From: VAXT01 sp963728535
GTDB taxonomy: Bacteria > Actinomycetota > Thermoleophilia > Gaiellales > Gaiellaceae
DNA: 64,000 nucleotides
Direction: 5' to 3'
Assembly (NCBI GenBank): GCA_963728535.1
Contig: CAVSKK010000001.1
Span: 2,108,001-2,172,000 of the forward strand
Each line of letters starts with the position of its first letter. The stretch's first letter is position 1. Position numbers and translations under genes: made by a program. This document shows positions 45,361 to 54,755 of this stretch, in pieces. The notes below the pieces were generated by a model. It was not told the origin of the DNA. It searched no databases and worked only from the letters and a program-made list of their open reading frames with translations.

Positions 45361-46675
45361 GTGAAGCGGACGTGGTGTTGATTGCGCCTGCGCGCTTTTG
45401 CTTCTGGCTGGCTGCGGAGGTGGAGCGGCAACGGAGAAAGTGGAGGCGAACGTCTCCGGAGACGTCGAGCTTCATGGTCTTTGGCGACCCGGAGGAGATT
45501 CAGGCTTCAGCGAGCGTGATCGCCGCGTACGAGAACGAGCAGCCGGACGTGAACGTGCAAGCTGATCGAGGCGAGCGACCGAGACGATCTGATCGCGCGG
45601 CTTGTCGACCTCGTTCGCAGGCGGCACGCCGCCCGACCTGTTCCTGCTCAACTACCGCTATCTACGGCCAGTTCGCCGCGCGAGGACGTCCTCGAGCCGG
45701 TCGAGGAGCCGCGTGGACGACTCGGACGTCTTCCAGCAGGAGGACTTCTACGAGCAGGCGATGGACGCGTTCCGGTTCGACGGCAAGCTCACCTGCCTCC
45801 CGCAGAACATCTCGAGCCTCGTCGTCTACTACAACAAGGACATGTTCGAGGAGGCCGGCGTCGCCGAGCCGAAGGCGGGCTGGAAGTGGGACGACATGGT
45901 CGCGGCTGCGAAGAAGCTGACGAAGGATCGAACGGCGACGGCAAGGCCGAGGTCGACGGCCTCGGAGTCGAAGCGTCGATCATCCGCCTCGCGCCGTTCG
46001 TCTGGTCGAACGGCGGCGAAGTCGTCGACGACGATGAGCAGCCGACACACTTCACGCTGGACACGCCCGAGGCCCAGGAGGCGCTCGAGCGGACTTCTTC
46101 CAGCTGCACCTCGTCGAGAAGGTCGTGCCCGAGCGACGAAGAGGTCGAGGCCGAGGACGACGAGACCCGCTTCCAGAACGGCCGAATGGCGATGGTGCAT
46201 GTCGTCGCGCCGCGCGACGCCGACCTTCCGCACGGATCAAGGACTTCGACTGGGACATCGCGCCGCTTCCCGCAGCACGCGCGAGCAGGCGGGCATCCTC
46301 CACTCCGACGCGTATTGCATGACCAAGGCGTCCGAGAACAAGGAGGCGGCCTGGAGCTTCATGGAGTACGCGCTCGGCCCGGAGGGGCGCCAGATCGTGG
46401 CCAAGTCCGGTCGCACGGTGCCGTCGCTCAAGTCGGTTGCCGAGTCGGAGGCCTTCCTCGACCCGACTGCGAAGCCGGCAAACTCGCAGGTCTTCCTCGA
46501 CACGATCCCGGTGATCCGCCAGGTGCCGAGCATCTCGACCTGGCCCGAGATCGAGGATGCGGCCAAGCCGATCCTCGAGGAGGGCTTCTACAAGGGCGAG
46601 GGCGTCCCCGCGGTCGTAGGCGAGCTGCGCGCGGCGACTGATCCGATCTTCGAGCGCGCCGAGAAGAGGGTTAGT
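45361..46675 (+). pseudogene. Sugar ABC transporter solute-binding lipoprotein, frameshifted
   Basis: An extracellular sugar-binding protein (UgpB/MalE type 1 family). GTG 45361 follows a GAGAGGGGAA ribosome binding site. A lipobox (LLLLAGCGG) appears one frame away near 45405. Later pieces read VFGDPEEIQA, STSFAGGTPPDLFLLNYR, TCLPQNISSLVVYYNKDMF, WDDMVAAAKKLTKD, RLAPFVWSNGGEVVDDD, ILHSDAYCMTKASENKEAAW and GRTVPSLKSVAESEAFLDP. Frame changes occur near 45385, 45470, 45560, 45665, 45930, 46095 and 46235. The end is approximate. Confidence 0.8.
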
Positions 46676-46688
46676 GCGGACTCAGCTG

Positions 46689-47757
46689 ATGGCAGAACTG
46701 AGGTTCGCGGGCGTCCGGAAGGACTACGGTTCGATCCGGGCGCTCCGCGGCCTCGATCTCGACGTGGCCGACGGGGAGCTGATCGTCCTCGTTGGCCCCT
46801 CAGGCTCGGGCAAGAGCACCGCCCTGCGAGCTCGCTGCCGGCCTCGAGGACGTCACCGAGGGCACGATTCACATCGGCGGTCGTGACGTCACGCGTGTCC
46901 GCCCGCGCCGAGCGCAACATCTCGATGGTCTTCCAGAGCTACGCGCTCTTCCCGCACCTGACCGTCGGCCGAGAACATCGGCTTCGGCTTGCGGGCCCGA
47001 GGCGTCGCGCGCGACAGAGGTCGCGCGCCGGGTCGAATCGGCCGCGAAGGTCGTCGGCTGCGGCGAGCTCCTGGAGCGCAGGCCGTTCGAGCTCTCGGGC
47101 GGGGAACGTCAGCGAGTCGCCTTGGCCCGCGCGCTCGTGCGCGAGCCCGACGTCTTCCTCCTCGACGAGCCGCTCTCGAACCTCGACGCCCAGCTGCGCG
47201 TGCACGATGCGCGCCGAGCTGAAGCGCCTCCACCAACGCCTGGAGGCGACGATGATCTACGTCACGCACGACCAGGTCGAGGCTCTGACGCTGGGCGACC
47301 GGGTCGCCGTCCTGCGTGACGGAGAGCTGCAGCAGCTCGGGCCGCCGGACGAGGTCTACCGCCGACCAGCCAACCGCTTCGTGGCGCAGTTCATCGGTAG
47401 TCCGGCGATGAACTTCTTTCCCGGCCGGCTGGAGGACGGAGGGCTCCGAGCTGGGCCGTTCCTCTTCGCGCCCATCCCGGCGAAGGGACTCCCTCCAGGG
47501 GCGCGAGGCTCGAGGTCGGGATCCGGCCGGAGCACGTCCGCGTCACACGCGAGCCGCGGCACTCGTGCGCGAGGTGCGAGTCCTCGAGGTCGCTGGAAGC
47601 GAGACCTTCGTCCACCTGGTCGCGGACGGGAAGACGCTGGTCGCGCGTCGTGCCGATCCCAGCGCCGCCCGGAGACCGGCGAGACGGTGCGCGCTGAGCG
47701 CCGCCGCCGAACACCTCTACCTGTTCGACGCGCGCGACTGGCGAGAGCCTGAGCTGA
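46689..47757 (+). pseudogene. Sugar ABC transporter ATPase (MalK/UgpC-like), frameshifted
   Basis: The ATPase begins ATG 46689 (MAELRFAGVRKDYGSIRALR), with Walker A GPSGSGKST. After frame changes it shows AAGLEDVTEGTIHIGGRDVT, the Q-loop NISMVFQSYALFPHLTV, the signature LSGGERQRVALARAL, Walker B VFLLDEPLSNLD, and the H-loop in YVTHDQVEALTLGDR. The C-terminal TOBE region reads RPANRFVAQFIGSPAMNFF and LEVGIRPEHVRV. Breaks lie near 46830, 46900, 46970, 47000-47050, 47205, 47500 and 47570. The end is approximate. Confidence 0.8.
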
Positions 47758-47760
47758 CGT

Positions 47761-48645
47761 ATGCTGCGCGGTCACGAACGGCGCGAGTACGCGGTGATGC
47801 TCGCCCCTTACGTGCATCGGGCTGACGGTGCTGATCGCCCTGCCGGCGGCAATCACGTTCGGTCTCGCGCTGACCGAGTACGACCTCATCCGCTCGCCGC
47901 GATTCATCGGCCTGGAGAACTTCGAGGAGCTGTGGGGCGACGACATCTTCCGAATCGGCGATGCGGAACTCGCTCATGTTCATCGCCTTCGCGGTGCCGC
48001 TGCGCCTGCTCGGGGCGGTCGTGTTTGCCTTGCTGCTCCACAAACGCTTTCGCGGCGTCGCCGGCTATCGCACCGCCGGCTACCTGCCGACGGTCGTACC
48101 GGACGTCGCCTTCGCGCTGCTTTGGCTCTGGATCTTCAATCCACTGTACGGGCCGCTGAACCTGGCTCTCGGCGCTCTTGGAGGGCCGACTCCGTCGTGG
48201 CTGACCGACCCGCGGGCAGCCCAATGGGCCGTGATCATCATGAGCCTCTTCACGATCGGCGAGGGGTTCATCGTCGCCATGGCGACCCGCCAGGGGATCC
48301 CGCCCGAGCTCTACGAGTTGGGCGACATCGAGGGCGCGCGTCCGCATTTCATGTTCCTGCGCATCACGCTCCCGGTGATGGCGCCGACGCTCCTGCTGCT
48401 CATGTTCCGGGACACGATCTACTCGTTCCAGGCGAACTTCGTGCCTGCGTTGATCGTGACGGAGGGAGGCCCTCATCCTTACGCGACGACTGTACCTGCC
48501 GCTCTTCATCTACCGGAACGGGTTCGAGTATCTGCGCTACGGCTACGCCGCCGCAGCGACGCTCATGATGTTCCTGGTCACGGCGTTGATCATCTATCTC
48601 CAGTACCGCATCATCAAGCGCTGGCGGCATGCGTTCGTCGTTTAG
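47761..48645 (+). pseudogene. Sugar ABC transporter permease (MalF-like), frameshifted
   Basis: From ATG 47761 (MLRGHERREYAVMLAPYV) to TAG 48645, with breaks near 47815, 47960 and 48490. Pieces: TVLIALPAAITFGLALTEYD, NSLMFIAFAVPLRLLGAVVF, AGYLPTVVPDVAFALLWLWI, the EAA loop YELGDIEGARPHFMFLRITL, and a final span ATLMMFLVTALIIYLQYRII. Six spans are expected. With the three genes before it, this completes a CUT1-type importer; the sugar is unknown. Confidence 0.8.
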
Positions 48646-48683
48646 CGCTTCGCGCTCCGACGGAAGTCCAGCCGGCGTCTAGA

Positions 48684-48756
48684 TGGCGAGGGCCGGAATC
48701 GAACCGGCGACACCACGGTTTTCAGCCGTGTGCTCTACCAACTGAGCTACCTCGCC
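48684..48756 (-). tRNA. tRNA-Phe (GAA)
   Basis: A 73-nt cloverleaf on the minus strand: acceptor GGCGAGG/CCTCGCC with discriminator A, D-arm GCTCAGTTGGTAGAGC, anticodon stem CACGG/CCGTG around CTGAAAA giving GAA, and T-arm CCGGTTCGATTCCGG. CCA is not encoded. Confidence 0.96.
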
Positions 48757-48790
48757 GCGGTGGCCAAGTGTAGCTAGGCCAACTCCACCT

Positions 48791-49327
48791 CTAGCGATTC
48801 CTAGACACCGGCTGGAAGGGCGCGGAAGCCGAGGCTTCCCGGCTGCCGACTCGGGCAAGCTGGAAAGGGAGAAGCGCTAGACAGACGACCTCGCGAGCGA
48901 GCAGGAGAGGCGGGCGTGATCGGCCGGCCGCGATAACGGAGAGCCGCACGCCGCTTCCTCGCATCGCGGCCCGCAGGAGGACCTGCGCACGAGCTCTATG
49001 CCACCGCGATGTGACGACCACGAGCTCGTCCGCGCCGAGCTCGCGAACCGCGGCCGCGATGTTGACGGCATTGTCAGACGTCGAACGAGCTTCCGGGTCA
49101 CAGATGAGACGAACGGCGGGCCCAGTCCACGCCGCACGCATCAGCTCTGCTTCAGGCGCCCCGCGCCGAGCCCAGCCGGAGAGGATGATGGCGCGGGCCC
49201 CTGGAGCCAGTCGCTCGGCGTGCGCGAGCCGTTCGGCGCAAATCGGGTGAAGGCGCGCACCCCGACCGCCGGAATAGCCGAGCACCGCGAGGACGCGGCC
49301 ACCCCCCGGGCCGACGTCCTCGGTCAT
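48791..49327 (-). CDS. YdcF-like DUF218 protein
   Basis: A 178-residue DUF218 protein from ATG 49327. Motifs: VLAVLGYSGGRGARLHPICA, AERLAPGARAIILSGWARRG, EARSTSDNAVNIAAAVRELG and ELVVVTSRWHRARAQVLLRA. It lacks the N-terminal membrane spans of SanA/YdcF relatives. The family is tied to envelope metabolism. Its start overlaps the GT2 stop by four bases. Confidence 0.85.
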   Translation of the reverse strand: MTEDVGPGGGRVLAVLGYSGGRGARLHPICAERLAHAERLAPGARAIILSGWARRGAPEAELMRAAWTGPAVRLICDPEARSTSDNAVNIAAAVRELGADELVVVTSRWHRARAQVLLRAAMRGSGVRLSVIAAGRSRPPLLLAREVVCLALLPFQLARVGSREASASAPFQPVSRNR

Positions 49328-50061
49328 TGTCCGCGTCGGCGCCGCAGGTACTCGGCCGTCACCAACGTGCCGGCGACGGTCAGGACGAGCACCAGTGCCT
49401 TGCTCCCACGAAGCTTCGACTCGCCGGTCGCCCGCTCCCGCATTTGAACCGGGACCTCGTGCACCCGCAGGCCTTCCTCGTCGAGGCGGAGAAGACCCTC
49501 CACCTCGGGCGCTCCGCTTGTGTACGGCTGCGCAAGGATCGGGATCGCGCGCGCATTCGCTGCATACATTCCGCTCGTGGCGTCGTGGAACGGTCGGTCG
49601 AGGACGACCTCCATCGACCTGCGCAGAAGGCCGGTGCCGAGCCTCCGTGCAGGGCTGGACTCGTAGCGCTCGCGCGAGAATCCATCGCCCTCCTCCACCG
49701 CGAAGCGCGAACCAACTGCGACGTCGCAATCGTCCTCGCGCACGAGCCGGAGCAGGGTTCGCAGCTCAGGCACCGGGTGCTGCCCGTCGGCGTCGACTCG
49801 ACCGCAGTACGCGTACTCATGTTCCGCGGCGAACTCGTAGCCGGCCGCGATGGCCGCCCGAAGCCCGCGGTTCTCAGGGAAGGAAAAAACCTGCACGCCG
49901 TGCTCGCCGGCGACGGCTGCCGTGCCGTCTGTCGAGCCGTCGTCCACGACGAGGACGTCCACTCCGGGAAGCTCCCGGTGGAGCTCGTCGAGCACTGCCG
50001 GCAGGTTGGCCTCTTCGTTCCACGCCGGCACGAAGACGATCGTGTCGCTTCGTTCGTCCAC
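49324..50061 (-). CDS. Family 2 glycosyltransferase (polyprenyl-phosphate sugar synthase-like)
   Basis: A 245-residue GT-A enzyme: VFVPAWNEEANLPAVLDEL, the nucleotide site VLVVDDGSTDGTAAVA, and the DxD-type motif CGRVDADGQHPVPEL. EVPVQMRERATGESKL is the DPM1-like C-terminal motif. A possible single span lies at residues 218-236. It probably transfers a sugar to polyprenyl phosphate or an envelope acceptor. Confidence 0.9.
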   Translation of the reverse strand: MDERSDTIVFVPAWNEEANLPAVLDELHRELPGVDVLVVDDGSTDGTAAVAGEHGVQVFSFPENRGLRAAIAAGYEFAAEHEYAYCGRVDADGQHPVPELRTLLRLVREDDCDVAVGSRFAVEEGDGFSRERYESSPARRLGTGLLRRSMEVVLDRPFHDATSGMYAANARAIPILAQPYTSGAPEVEGLLRLDEEGLRVHEVPVQMRERATGESKLRGSKALVLVLTVAGTLVTAEYLRRRRGQ

Positions 50062-50074
50062 ACCTCCAGCCTAC

Positions 50075-50623
50075 TCAGCGGACGACGGAGAACCTCGCGG
50101 AGACGAAATCGCCGTTCTGGCCCAGCTCGTCCAGGCGTAGCTCGATCCGGCGCGGCAGCAGCGGCGCGCCCGCGCCCAGGGTGACCGGCGCGATCGACAC
50201 GAGGACCTCGTCCAGCAGCCCCACGTCGGCGAACTGACCGACCAGGTCGCCTCCGCCGACGATCCAGACGTTCCGGTCGCCCGCGGCGGCGAGCATCTCG
50301 TTGTGCACGGTCGCGACGTCCGCGCTGGTGAACTCGATCCTCGCGTCGGGCACGACTGGCAGCTGCCGGTGTGTAAAGACCCAGCTCGGGATCTCGTACG
50401 GCCATTTCCAGTCTGCCGGAGCCTTGCCCGCGAACTCGTGGTCGAGGATCCATTCGTACGTCGTCGACCCCATTGCGAGCGCTCCGACGCCGGCGATGAA
50501 CGCGTCATAGTTCAAGAGCCCGTCGTCCTCGCGCTTGCGGGTGAAGAGCCACTCCAGCGAGTTGTCGGGGTCGGCGATGAAGCCGTCGAGCGTGGTCGCC
50601 GTGTAGTACTGGGTGAGGCTCAC
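50075..50623 (-). CDS. Dihydrofolate reductase-like (RibD C-terminal domain) protein
   Basis: A 182-residue NADPH-dependent reductase-fold protein: QYYTATTLDGFIADPDNSLEW, ALAMGSTTYEWIL, WIVGGGDLVGQFADVGLLDE, VLGAGAPLLPRRIE-type end. It belongs to the large group of stand-alone RibD_C proteins of unknown substrate, not FolA itself. It is monocistronic or follows weakly from a promoter I cannot see. Confidence 0.88.
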   Translation of the reverse strand: MSLTQYYTATTLDGFIADPDNSLEWLFTRKREDDGLLNYDAFIAGVGALAMGSTTYEWILDHEFAGKAPADWKWPYEIPSWVFTHRQLPVVPDARIEFTSADVATVHNEMLAAAGDRNVWIVGGGDLVGQFADVGLLDEVLVSIAPVTLGAGAPLLPRRIELRLDELGQNGDFVSARFSVVR

Positions 50624-50772
50624 GAGGAGACTCTTTCATGCCGCCTGGTGAACGGGCTTGCCTGGCTCACCAGTTCGCAACCGCTTGGCAACCAGCCTGC
50701 CGCCCAGCCGCCGATCTCAGCCCCTCAGCATTTCGCGGCGGTTGGTCTCAATCGATCCAGAGGGGGATTCCT

Positions 50773-52284
50773 GTGAAGAAGATGCGGATGGTTGCGCTTG
50801 CAGTGTTGCTGGCCGGAGTCGCGTCGGCGGTGGCGATCGCCGATCCGGGCGCGCAGACCGGCCCGAGCAGCTCGCAGTCGCCGTACGTTCTGAGAGCCGA
50901 GCCGGGCATCGTCACGAAGTCGATTCTCACTGTCGGCGACTCTGTGAACTTGAAGCCGGACGGCACCCCGTACCGGATGGTCGGTATTCCAGACGGTCTG
51001 GGCGCGTTCGACAACGGGGGCGGCACGTTCACCTTGCTCATGAACCACGAGCTCGGAAACACAGCGGGAATCGTTCGGGCTCACGGCGCACGCGGGGCGT
51101 TCGTCTCGAAGTGGACGATCCAGAAGGGGTCGCTTCGAGTGCTCAACGGCCAGGACCAGATTCAGAGGCTCTACGTGTGGGACGGGGCAACCTGGGTTCT
51201 CGCAACCGGTGACAGCGGGAGCACACGCCTCAACCGGCTCTGCTCCGCCGACTTGCCGCCGGTCTCGGCCTTCTACAACGCCGGCTCGGGCAACGGGTAC
51301 AACGGCCGGCTCTTCATGAACGGCGAGGAGGGTGGCACCTCCGGGCGTTCCTTCGGCCACGTCGTCGCCACGGGCGACAGCTACGAGCTGACGCCTTGGC
51401 TCGGCAACCTCTCGTACGAGAACGTGGTTGCGCACCCGAACACCGGCGACGCGACGGTCGTCGTGAGCCTTGACGACGGAGACGCCTCGGTCGGTCAGCA
51501 GGTCTACGTCTACGGCGGGACGAAGCAGAACACCGGGAACCCAGTTGAGAAGGCGGGCCTCAGAGGAGGCCAGCTGTACGGACTGAAGGTGCTCGGAGTT
51601 CCGCAGTCCGAGTACCAGAAGACGGATTGGGCGGTGGGCGACGAGTTCGGCTTCGACCTCGTCGACGTGTCGGCGCATGCCGGCAACGCAGCTCAGCTCG
51701 AAGCAGACAGCCAGGCTGGAGGCGTGACGAACTTCCAGCGCCCCGAGGACGGCGCCTGGGATCCGGAGAACCCATCGGACTTCTATTTCGTGACCACGTC
51801 CTCGTTCGGGCCGCTCCCCGCTGAGAACCGGACGGGCGAGACCCGGCTCTGGCGGCTGCGGTTCGACGATCCCGCCGATCCGAGCCAGGGCGGCACCGTG
51901 ACGCTCCTCGTCAGCGGGCCCGTCGGAACCTCCGGCGACCCGAACGCGCCGGGTCCGCAGATGCTCGACAACATCACGGCCGCGGGCGGCAAGGTCCTGC
52001 TGCAGGAGGATGTCGGGAACCAGCCGTACCTCGGCGGCGTGTGGAGCTACGGGATCTCGAGCGGCGACCTGACCGCGATCGCGAGGCACGATCCGGCTCG
52101 ATTCACGCTGGGAGCGCCGGGATTCCTGACTCAGGACGAGGAGACGTCGGGGATCATCCCGGCTTCGTTCCTGGGCGAGGGCAAGTACCTGCTCGACGTT
52201 CAGGCGCACTACAACATCGCTGGAGAGCTCGTCCAGGGCGGCCAGCTGTTGCAGCTGCACGTGCCCCCGGGCAGGTTCAGGTAG
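50773..52284 (+). CDS. Exported PhoX-like (DUF839) phosphatase-family protein
   Basis: 503 residues from GTG 50773, preceded by GAGGGG. A signal peptide covers residues 1-24 (RMVALAVLLAGVASAVAIADP). The beta-propeller DUF839 signals are TLLMNHELGN (metal-ligand region), NGEEGGTSGRSFGHVV, NVVAHPNTGDATVVVSLDDG, FQRPEDGAWDP and QEDVGNQPYLGG. PhoX enzymes are Ca/Fe-dependent alkaline phosphatases; distant members may have other roles. A strong hairpin follows. Confidence 0.85.
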   Translation: MKKMRMVALAVLLAGVASAVAIADPGAQTGPSSSQSPYVLRAEPGIVTKSILTVGDSVNLKPDGTPYRMVGIPDGLGAFDNGGGTFTLLMNHELGNTAGIVRAHGARGAFVSKWTIQKGSLRVLNGQDQIQRLYVWDGATWVLATGDSGSTRLNRLCSADLPPVSAFYNAGSGNGYNGRLFMNGEEGGTSGRSFGHVVATGDSYELTPWLGNLSYENVVAHPNTGDATVVVSLDDGDASVGQQVYVYGGTKQNTGNPVEKAGLRGGQLYGLKVLGVPQSEYQKTDWAVGDEFGFDLVDVSAHAGNAAQLEADSQAGGVTNFQRPEDGAWDPENPSDFYFVTTSSFGPLPAENRTGETRLWRLRFDDPADPSQGGTVTLLVSGPVGTSGDPNAPGPQMLDNITAAGGKVLLQEDVGNQPYLGGVWSYGISSGDLTAIARHDPARFTLGAPGFLTQDEETSGIIPASFLGEGKYLLDVQAHYNIAGELVQGGQLLQLHVPPGRFR

Positions 52285-52299
52285 GCGCGAAATGACACT

Positions 52300-52325
52300 G
52301 CGGGCCGGGCAAACGCCCGGCCCGC
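52300..52325 (+). terminator. Strong GC hairpin after the PhoX-like gene
   Basis: GCGGGCCGGGC and GCCCGGCCCGC form a perfect 11-bp stem with loop AAAC, fifteen bases past the stop codon. No T run follows, as is common for high-GC actinobacterial terminators. Confidence 0.75.
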
Positions 52326-52386
52326 GTCGCATCCGGTCCTGCCCTGCTTGAGGCACGCGGGCGCCGATGGTGCGACCCTATGCGCG

Positions 52387-53055
52387 GTGCTCGGAATCCT
52401 CTACGACATCCACGGGAACATGCCGGCACTGGAACGTGTGCTGCCAGAGGCGGAGCGGCTCGGCGTCGACCGGTGGCTGCTCGGTGGCGACTATGGGACG
52501 CCGAGCCCGTGGCCGGACGAGACTCTCGCTCGCCTGAAGGAGCTGCCCGATGCGACGTGGATCCGCGGCAACGGCGAGCGTTGGCTGCGCGAGCCGCCGC
52601 TCGACCGTCCCGAGGTCATGGCGACCTACGACGTCTTCCGGGGCTCGCTCTCGGAGGAGGTGGTCGATTGGCTTTTCTCGCTTCCGCCGCAGGCTGAGCT
52701 GGACGGGATCCTCTACGTGCACGGCTCGCCCCTGTCGGACGTCGAGAGCTTCCCGCCCGAGCCCTCCGTGGACGACGAGCGCATCCTGGCCGGGATCGGC
52801 GAGCGGACGGTGGTCTTCGGGCACAGTCACCAGCAGTTCCGGCGGGCGGGGCCGAACGGCACGTACCTCGTCAATCCGGGCAGCGTCGGGATGCCCCTCG
52901 ATGGCGACGTGCGCGCGGCCTGGGCGACCTGGGACGGCGACTTCGAGTTCCGCCGGACCGAGTACGACGTGGCGCGCGCCGCGGCGGGCTACCGGTCGCT
53001 GGGCGGAGACTTCGGCGAGTTCGCGGCAGCGCGGATCGAGAAAGGCTCCGACTAG
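52387..53055 (+). CDS. Calcineurin-like metallophosphoesterase (YfcE/MJ0936-type)
   Basis: 222 residues from GTG 52387. Motifs: the first metal motif is ILYDIHGNMPALERVL, the second is WLLGGDYGTPSPWP (usual GDxVGxG-type region, altered), then WIRGNGERWL (GNHD-type), DGILYVHGSP, VVFGHSHQQFRR and LVNPGSVGMPLDGD. It is a small cytosolic phosphodiesterase with unknown substrate. Ends convergently on osmC by four bases. Confidence 0.9.
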   Translation: MLGILYDIHGNMPALERVLPEAERLGVDRWLLGGDYGTPSPWPDETLARLKELPDATWIRGNGERWLREPPLDRPEVMATYDVFRGSLSEEVVDWLFSLPPQAELDGILYVHGSPLSDVESFPPEPSVDDERILAGIGERTVVFGHSHQQFRRAGPNGTYLVNPGSVGMPLDGDVRAAWATWDGDFEFRRTEYDVARAAAGYRSLGGDFGEFAAARIEKGSD

Positions 53056-53486
53056 AGCAGAGCCGCGTCGAGGGTGACCTCGACGTTGCCCTTGAGCGCC
53101 TGGGAGACCGGACAGTTCTCCTTCGCGCCTTCCGCGGCCTGCTGGAACGCGTCGTCGTCGATCCCTTCGACCTCGCCGCGGATCGCGAGCTCGATCTTCG
53201 TCATCTTGAAGCCCTCGCCGACCTTGTCGAAGGTTGTCCTCGCCTCCGACTCGAGCTTCGTCGGGGGAGTCCCGGCCCTGGCCAGTCCGCCGGCGAGAGC
53301 CATCAGGACACAGCTCGCGTGAGCCGCGGCGATCAACTCCTCGGGGCTCGTGCCGCCACCCTCTTCGGCCCGGTCTCGCCAGGTCACCGCCTGGTCGGTC
53401 ACGGCCCCACTGCCGAGGCTGAAACGGCCATGACCCTCGGCCAGAGTGCCTTCCCAGGTCGCGCTTGCGCTCTTCTCAGTCGCCAT
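53052..53486 (-). CDS. OsmC/Ohr-family peroxiredoxin
   Basis: This thiol peroxidase reduces organic hydroperoxides. It has 144 residues. The peroxidatic Cys is in AAAHASCVLMALAGGLA and the resolving Cys in KENCPVSQALKG. TSPEELIAAAH is the family motif. The N-terminus (SASATWEGTLAEGHG) fits OsmC better than Ohr. Its start overlaps the rarA stop region by eleven bases. Confidence 0.93.
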   Translation of the reverse strand: MATEKSASATWEGTLAEGHGRFSLGSGAVTDQAVTWRDRAEEGGGTSPEELIAAAHASCVLMALAGGLARAGTPPTKLESEARTTFDKVGEGFKMTKIELAIRGEVEGIDDDAFQQAAEGAKENCPVSQALKGNVEVTLDAALL

Positions 53487-54744
53487 CGTCTCCCCCTTCT
53501 TCGCCGGAACCGGACGGCCGATAGTACTTCTTGCCTTTCAGCGGCTCGGGAAGGTTGTCGACCTCGAACCCACGCGGGTCCGAGTGCGGATAGATGTAGC
53601 CCTTCCCGCGTCCGAGCTTCTTGGCCCCGAAGTACGAAGTGTCCCGGAGCGAGTCCGGTGGCCGGGCGTGACCGTGCTCCTTCACGTCCGCCTGAGCCTC
53701 GTGGAGCGCAGTGGTGACGGCGTTCGACTTCGGCGCCCGCGCGAGGTAGACGGCCGCGTGGGCGAGGTTGAGCTGCACCTCCGGGAGGCCGACGTGCTCG
53801 ACGGCATGCGCCGCGGCGACCGCGACGAGGAGGGCACGCGGGTCGGCGTTGCCGATGTCCTCGGAGGCGAGGATGACCATGCGGCGGGCGACGAAGCGCG
53901 GATCCTCGCCGCCCGCGAGCATCGCGGCCAGGTAGTAGACGGAGGCGTCCGGGTCCGAGGCGCGCATCGACTTGATGAAGGCCGAAGCGAAGTCGTAGTG
54001 GGCGTCGCCGCCCTTGTCGTAGACGAGCGGGCGCTTCCGCGCGGCGTCCTCGACGTGCTCCTCGGCGAGGGGCAGGCCCTCGGCTCTCGCCGTGTGAAAT
54101 GCGAGCTCGAGAATGTTGAGCGCGTTCCGTGCGTCGCCGCCGGCGCGGTGGGCGATGAGCTCGACGAGCTCCTCAGGGAGGTCGAACTTCAACTCCTCGG
54201 AGCCCCGACGGACGATCGTTGCGAGCTCCTCGTCCGTGAGCGGGACGAGCTCGTAGATCTGGCTTCGGGAGAGCAGGGCGGAGTTGACCTCGAAGTACGG
54301 GTTCTCCGTCGTCGCGCCGATCAGCGTCACCGTTCCCTCCTCGACCGCCGGCAGAAGCGCGTCCTGCTGCGCCTTGTTGAACCGATGGATCTCGTCGAGG
54401 AAGAGGATCGTCCGCTGTCCCTGGGCGCCAAGCCGCTCACGGCCGGCCTTGAGCACCTCGCGCACCTGGGCGACGGTCGCGGAGACGGCCGAGAGCTCCT
54501 CGAACGCCGCCCCGGTCGTGTTCGCGATCACTCTCGCCAGCGTCGTCTTGCCGCTGCCTGGCGGCCCGTAGAGGATCGAGGAGCCCACGCGGTCCTCTGC
54601 GATCGCCAGCCGGAGGGCCGAGTGCTCGCCGAGCACCTGCTCCTGGCCGACGAAGTCCTCGAGTTGTTGGGGCCGCATGCGCATGGCCAGCGGAGCCGTC
54701 TCCGGCAGTCGCTCGTTGGCCGCATCCGAGAACAGGTTTCCCAC
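53476..54744 (-). CDS. rarA: Replication-associated recombination protein RarA
   Basis: An AAA+ ATPase (MgsA/WRNIP1 family) acting at stalled forks. It has 422 residues. The N-terminus has PLAMRMRPQQLEDFVGQEQV. Walker A is YGPPGSGKTTLARVIA, Walker B is TILFLDEIHRFNKAQQD, sensor 1 is LIGATTENPYFEVNSALLSR. The tetramerisation domain has HYDFASAFIKSMRASDPDAS and ARRMVILASEDIGNADP. The end (YIYPHSDPRGF) is typical. Confidence 0.96.
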   Translation of the reverse strand: MGNLFSDAANERLPETAPLAMRMRPQQLEDFVGQEQVLGEHSALRLAIAEDRVGSSILYGPPGSGKTTLARVIANTTGAAFEELSAVSATVAQVREVLKAGRERLGAQGQRTILFLDEIHRFNKAQQDALLPAVEEGTVTLIGATTENPYFEVNSALLSRSQIYELVPLTDEELATIVRRGSEELKFDLPEELVELIAHRAGGDARNALNILELAFHTARAEGLPLAEEHVEDAARKRPLVYDKGGDAHYDFASAFIKSMRASDPDASVYYLAAMLAGGEDPRFVARRMVILASEDIGNADPRALLVAVAAAHAVEHVGLPEVQLNLAHAAVYLARAPKSNAVTTALHEAQADVKEHGHARPPDSLRDTSYFGAKKLGRGKGYIYPHSDPRGFEVDNLPEPLKGKKYYRPSGSGEEGGDDGD

Positions 54745-54755
54745 AGCACAGAAGT

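Noticed and set aside
44427..48645. Programmed frameshifting as an explanation for the ABC genes
   Set aside because: There are too many breaks, with no slippery heptamers or common pattern; error or decay is simpler.
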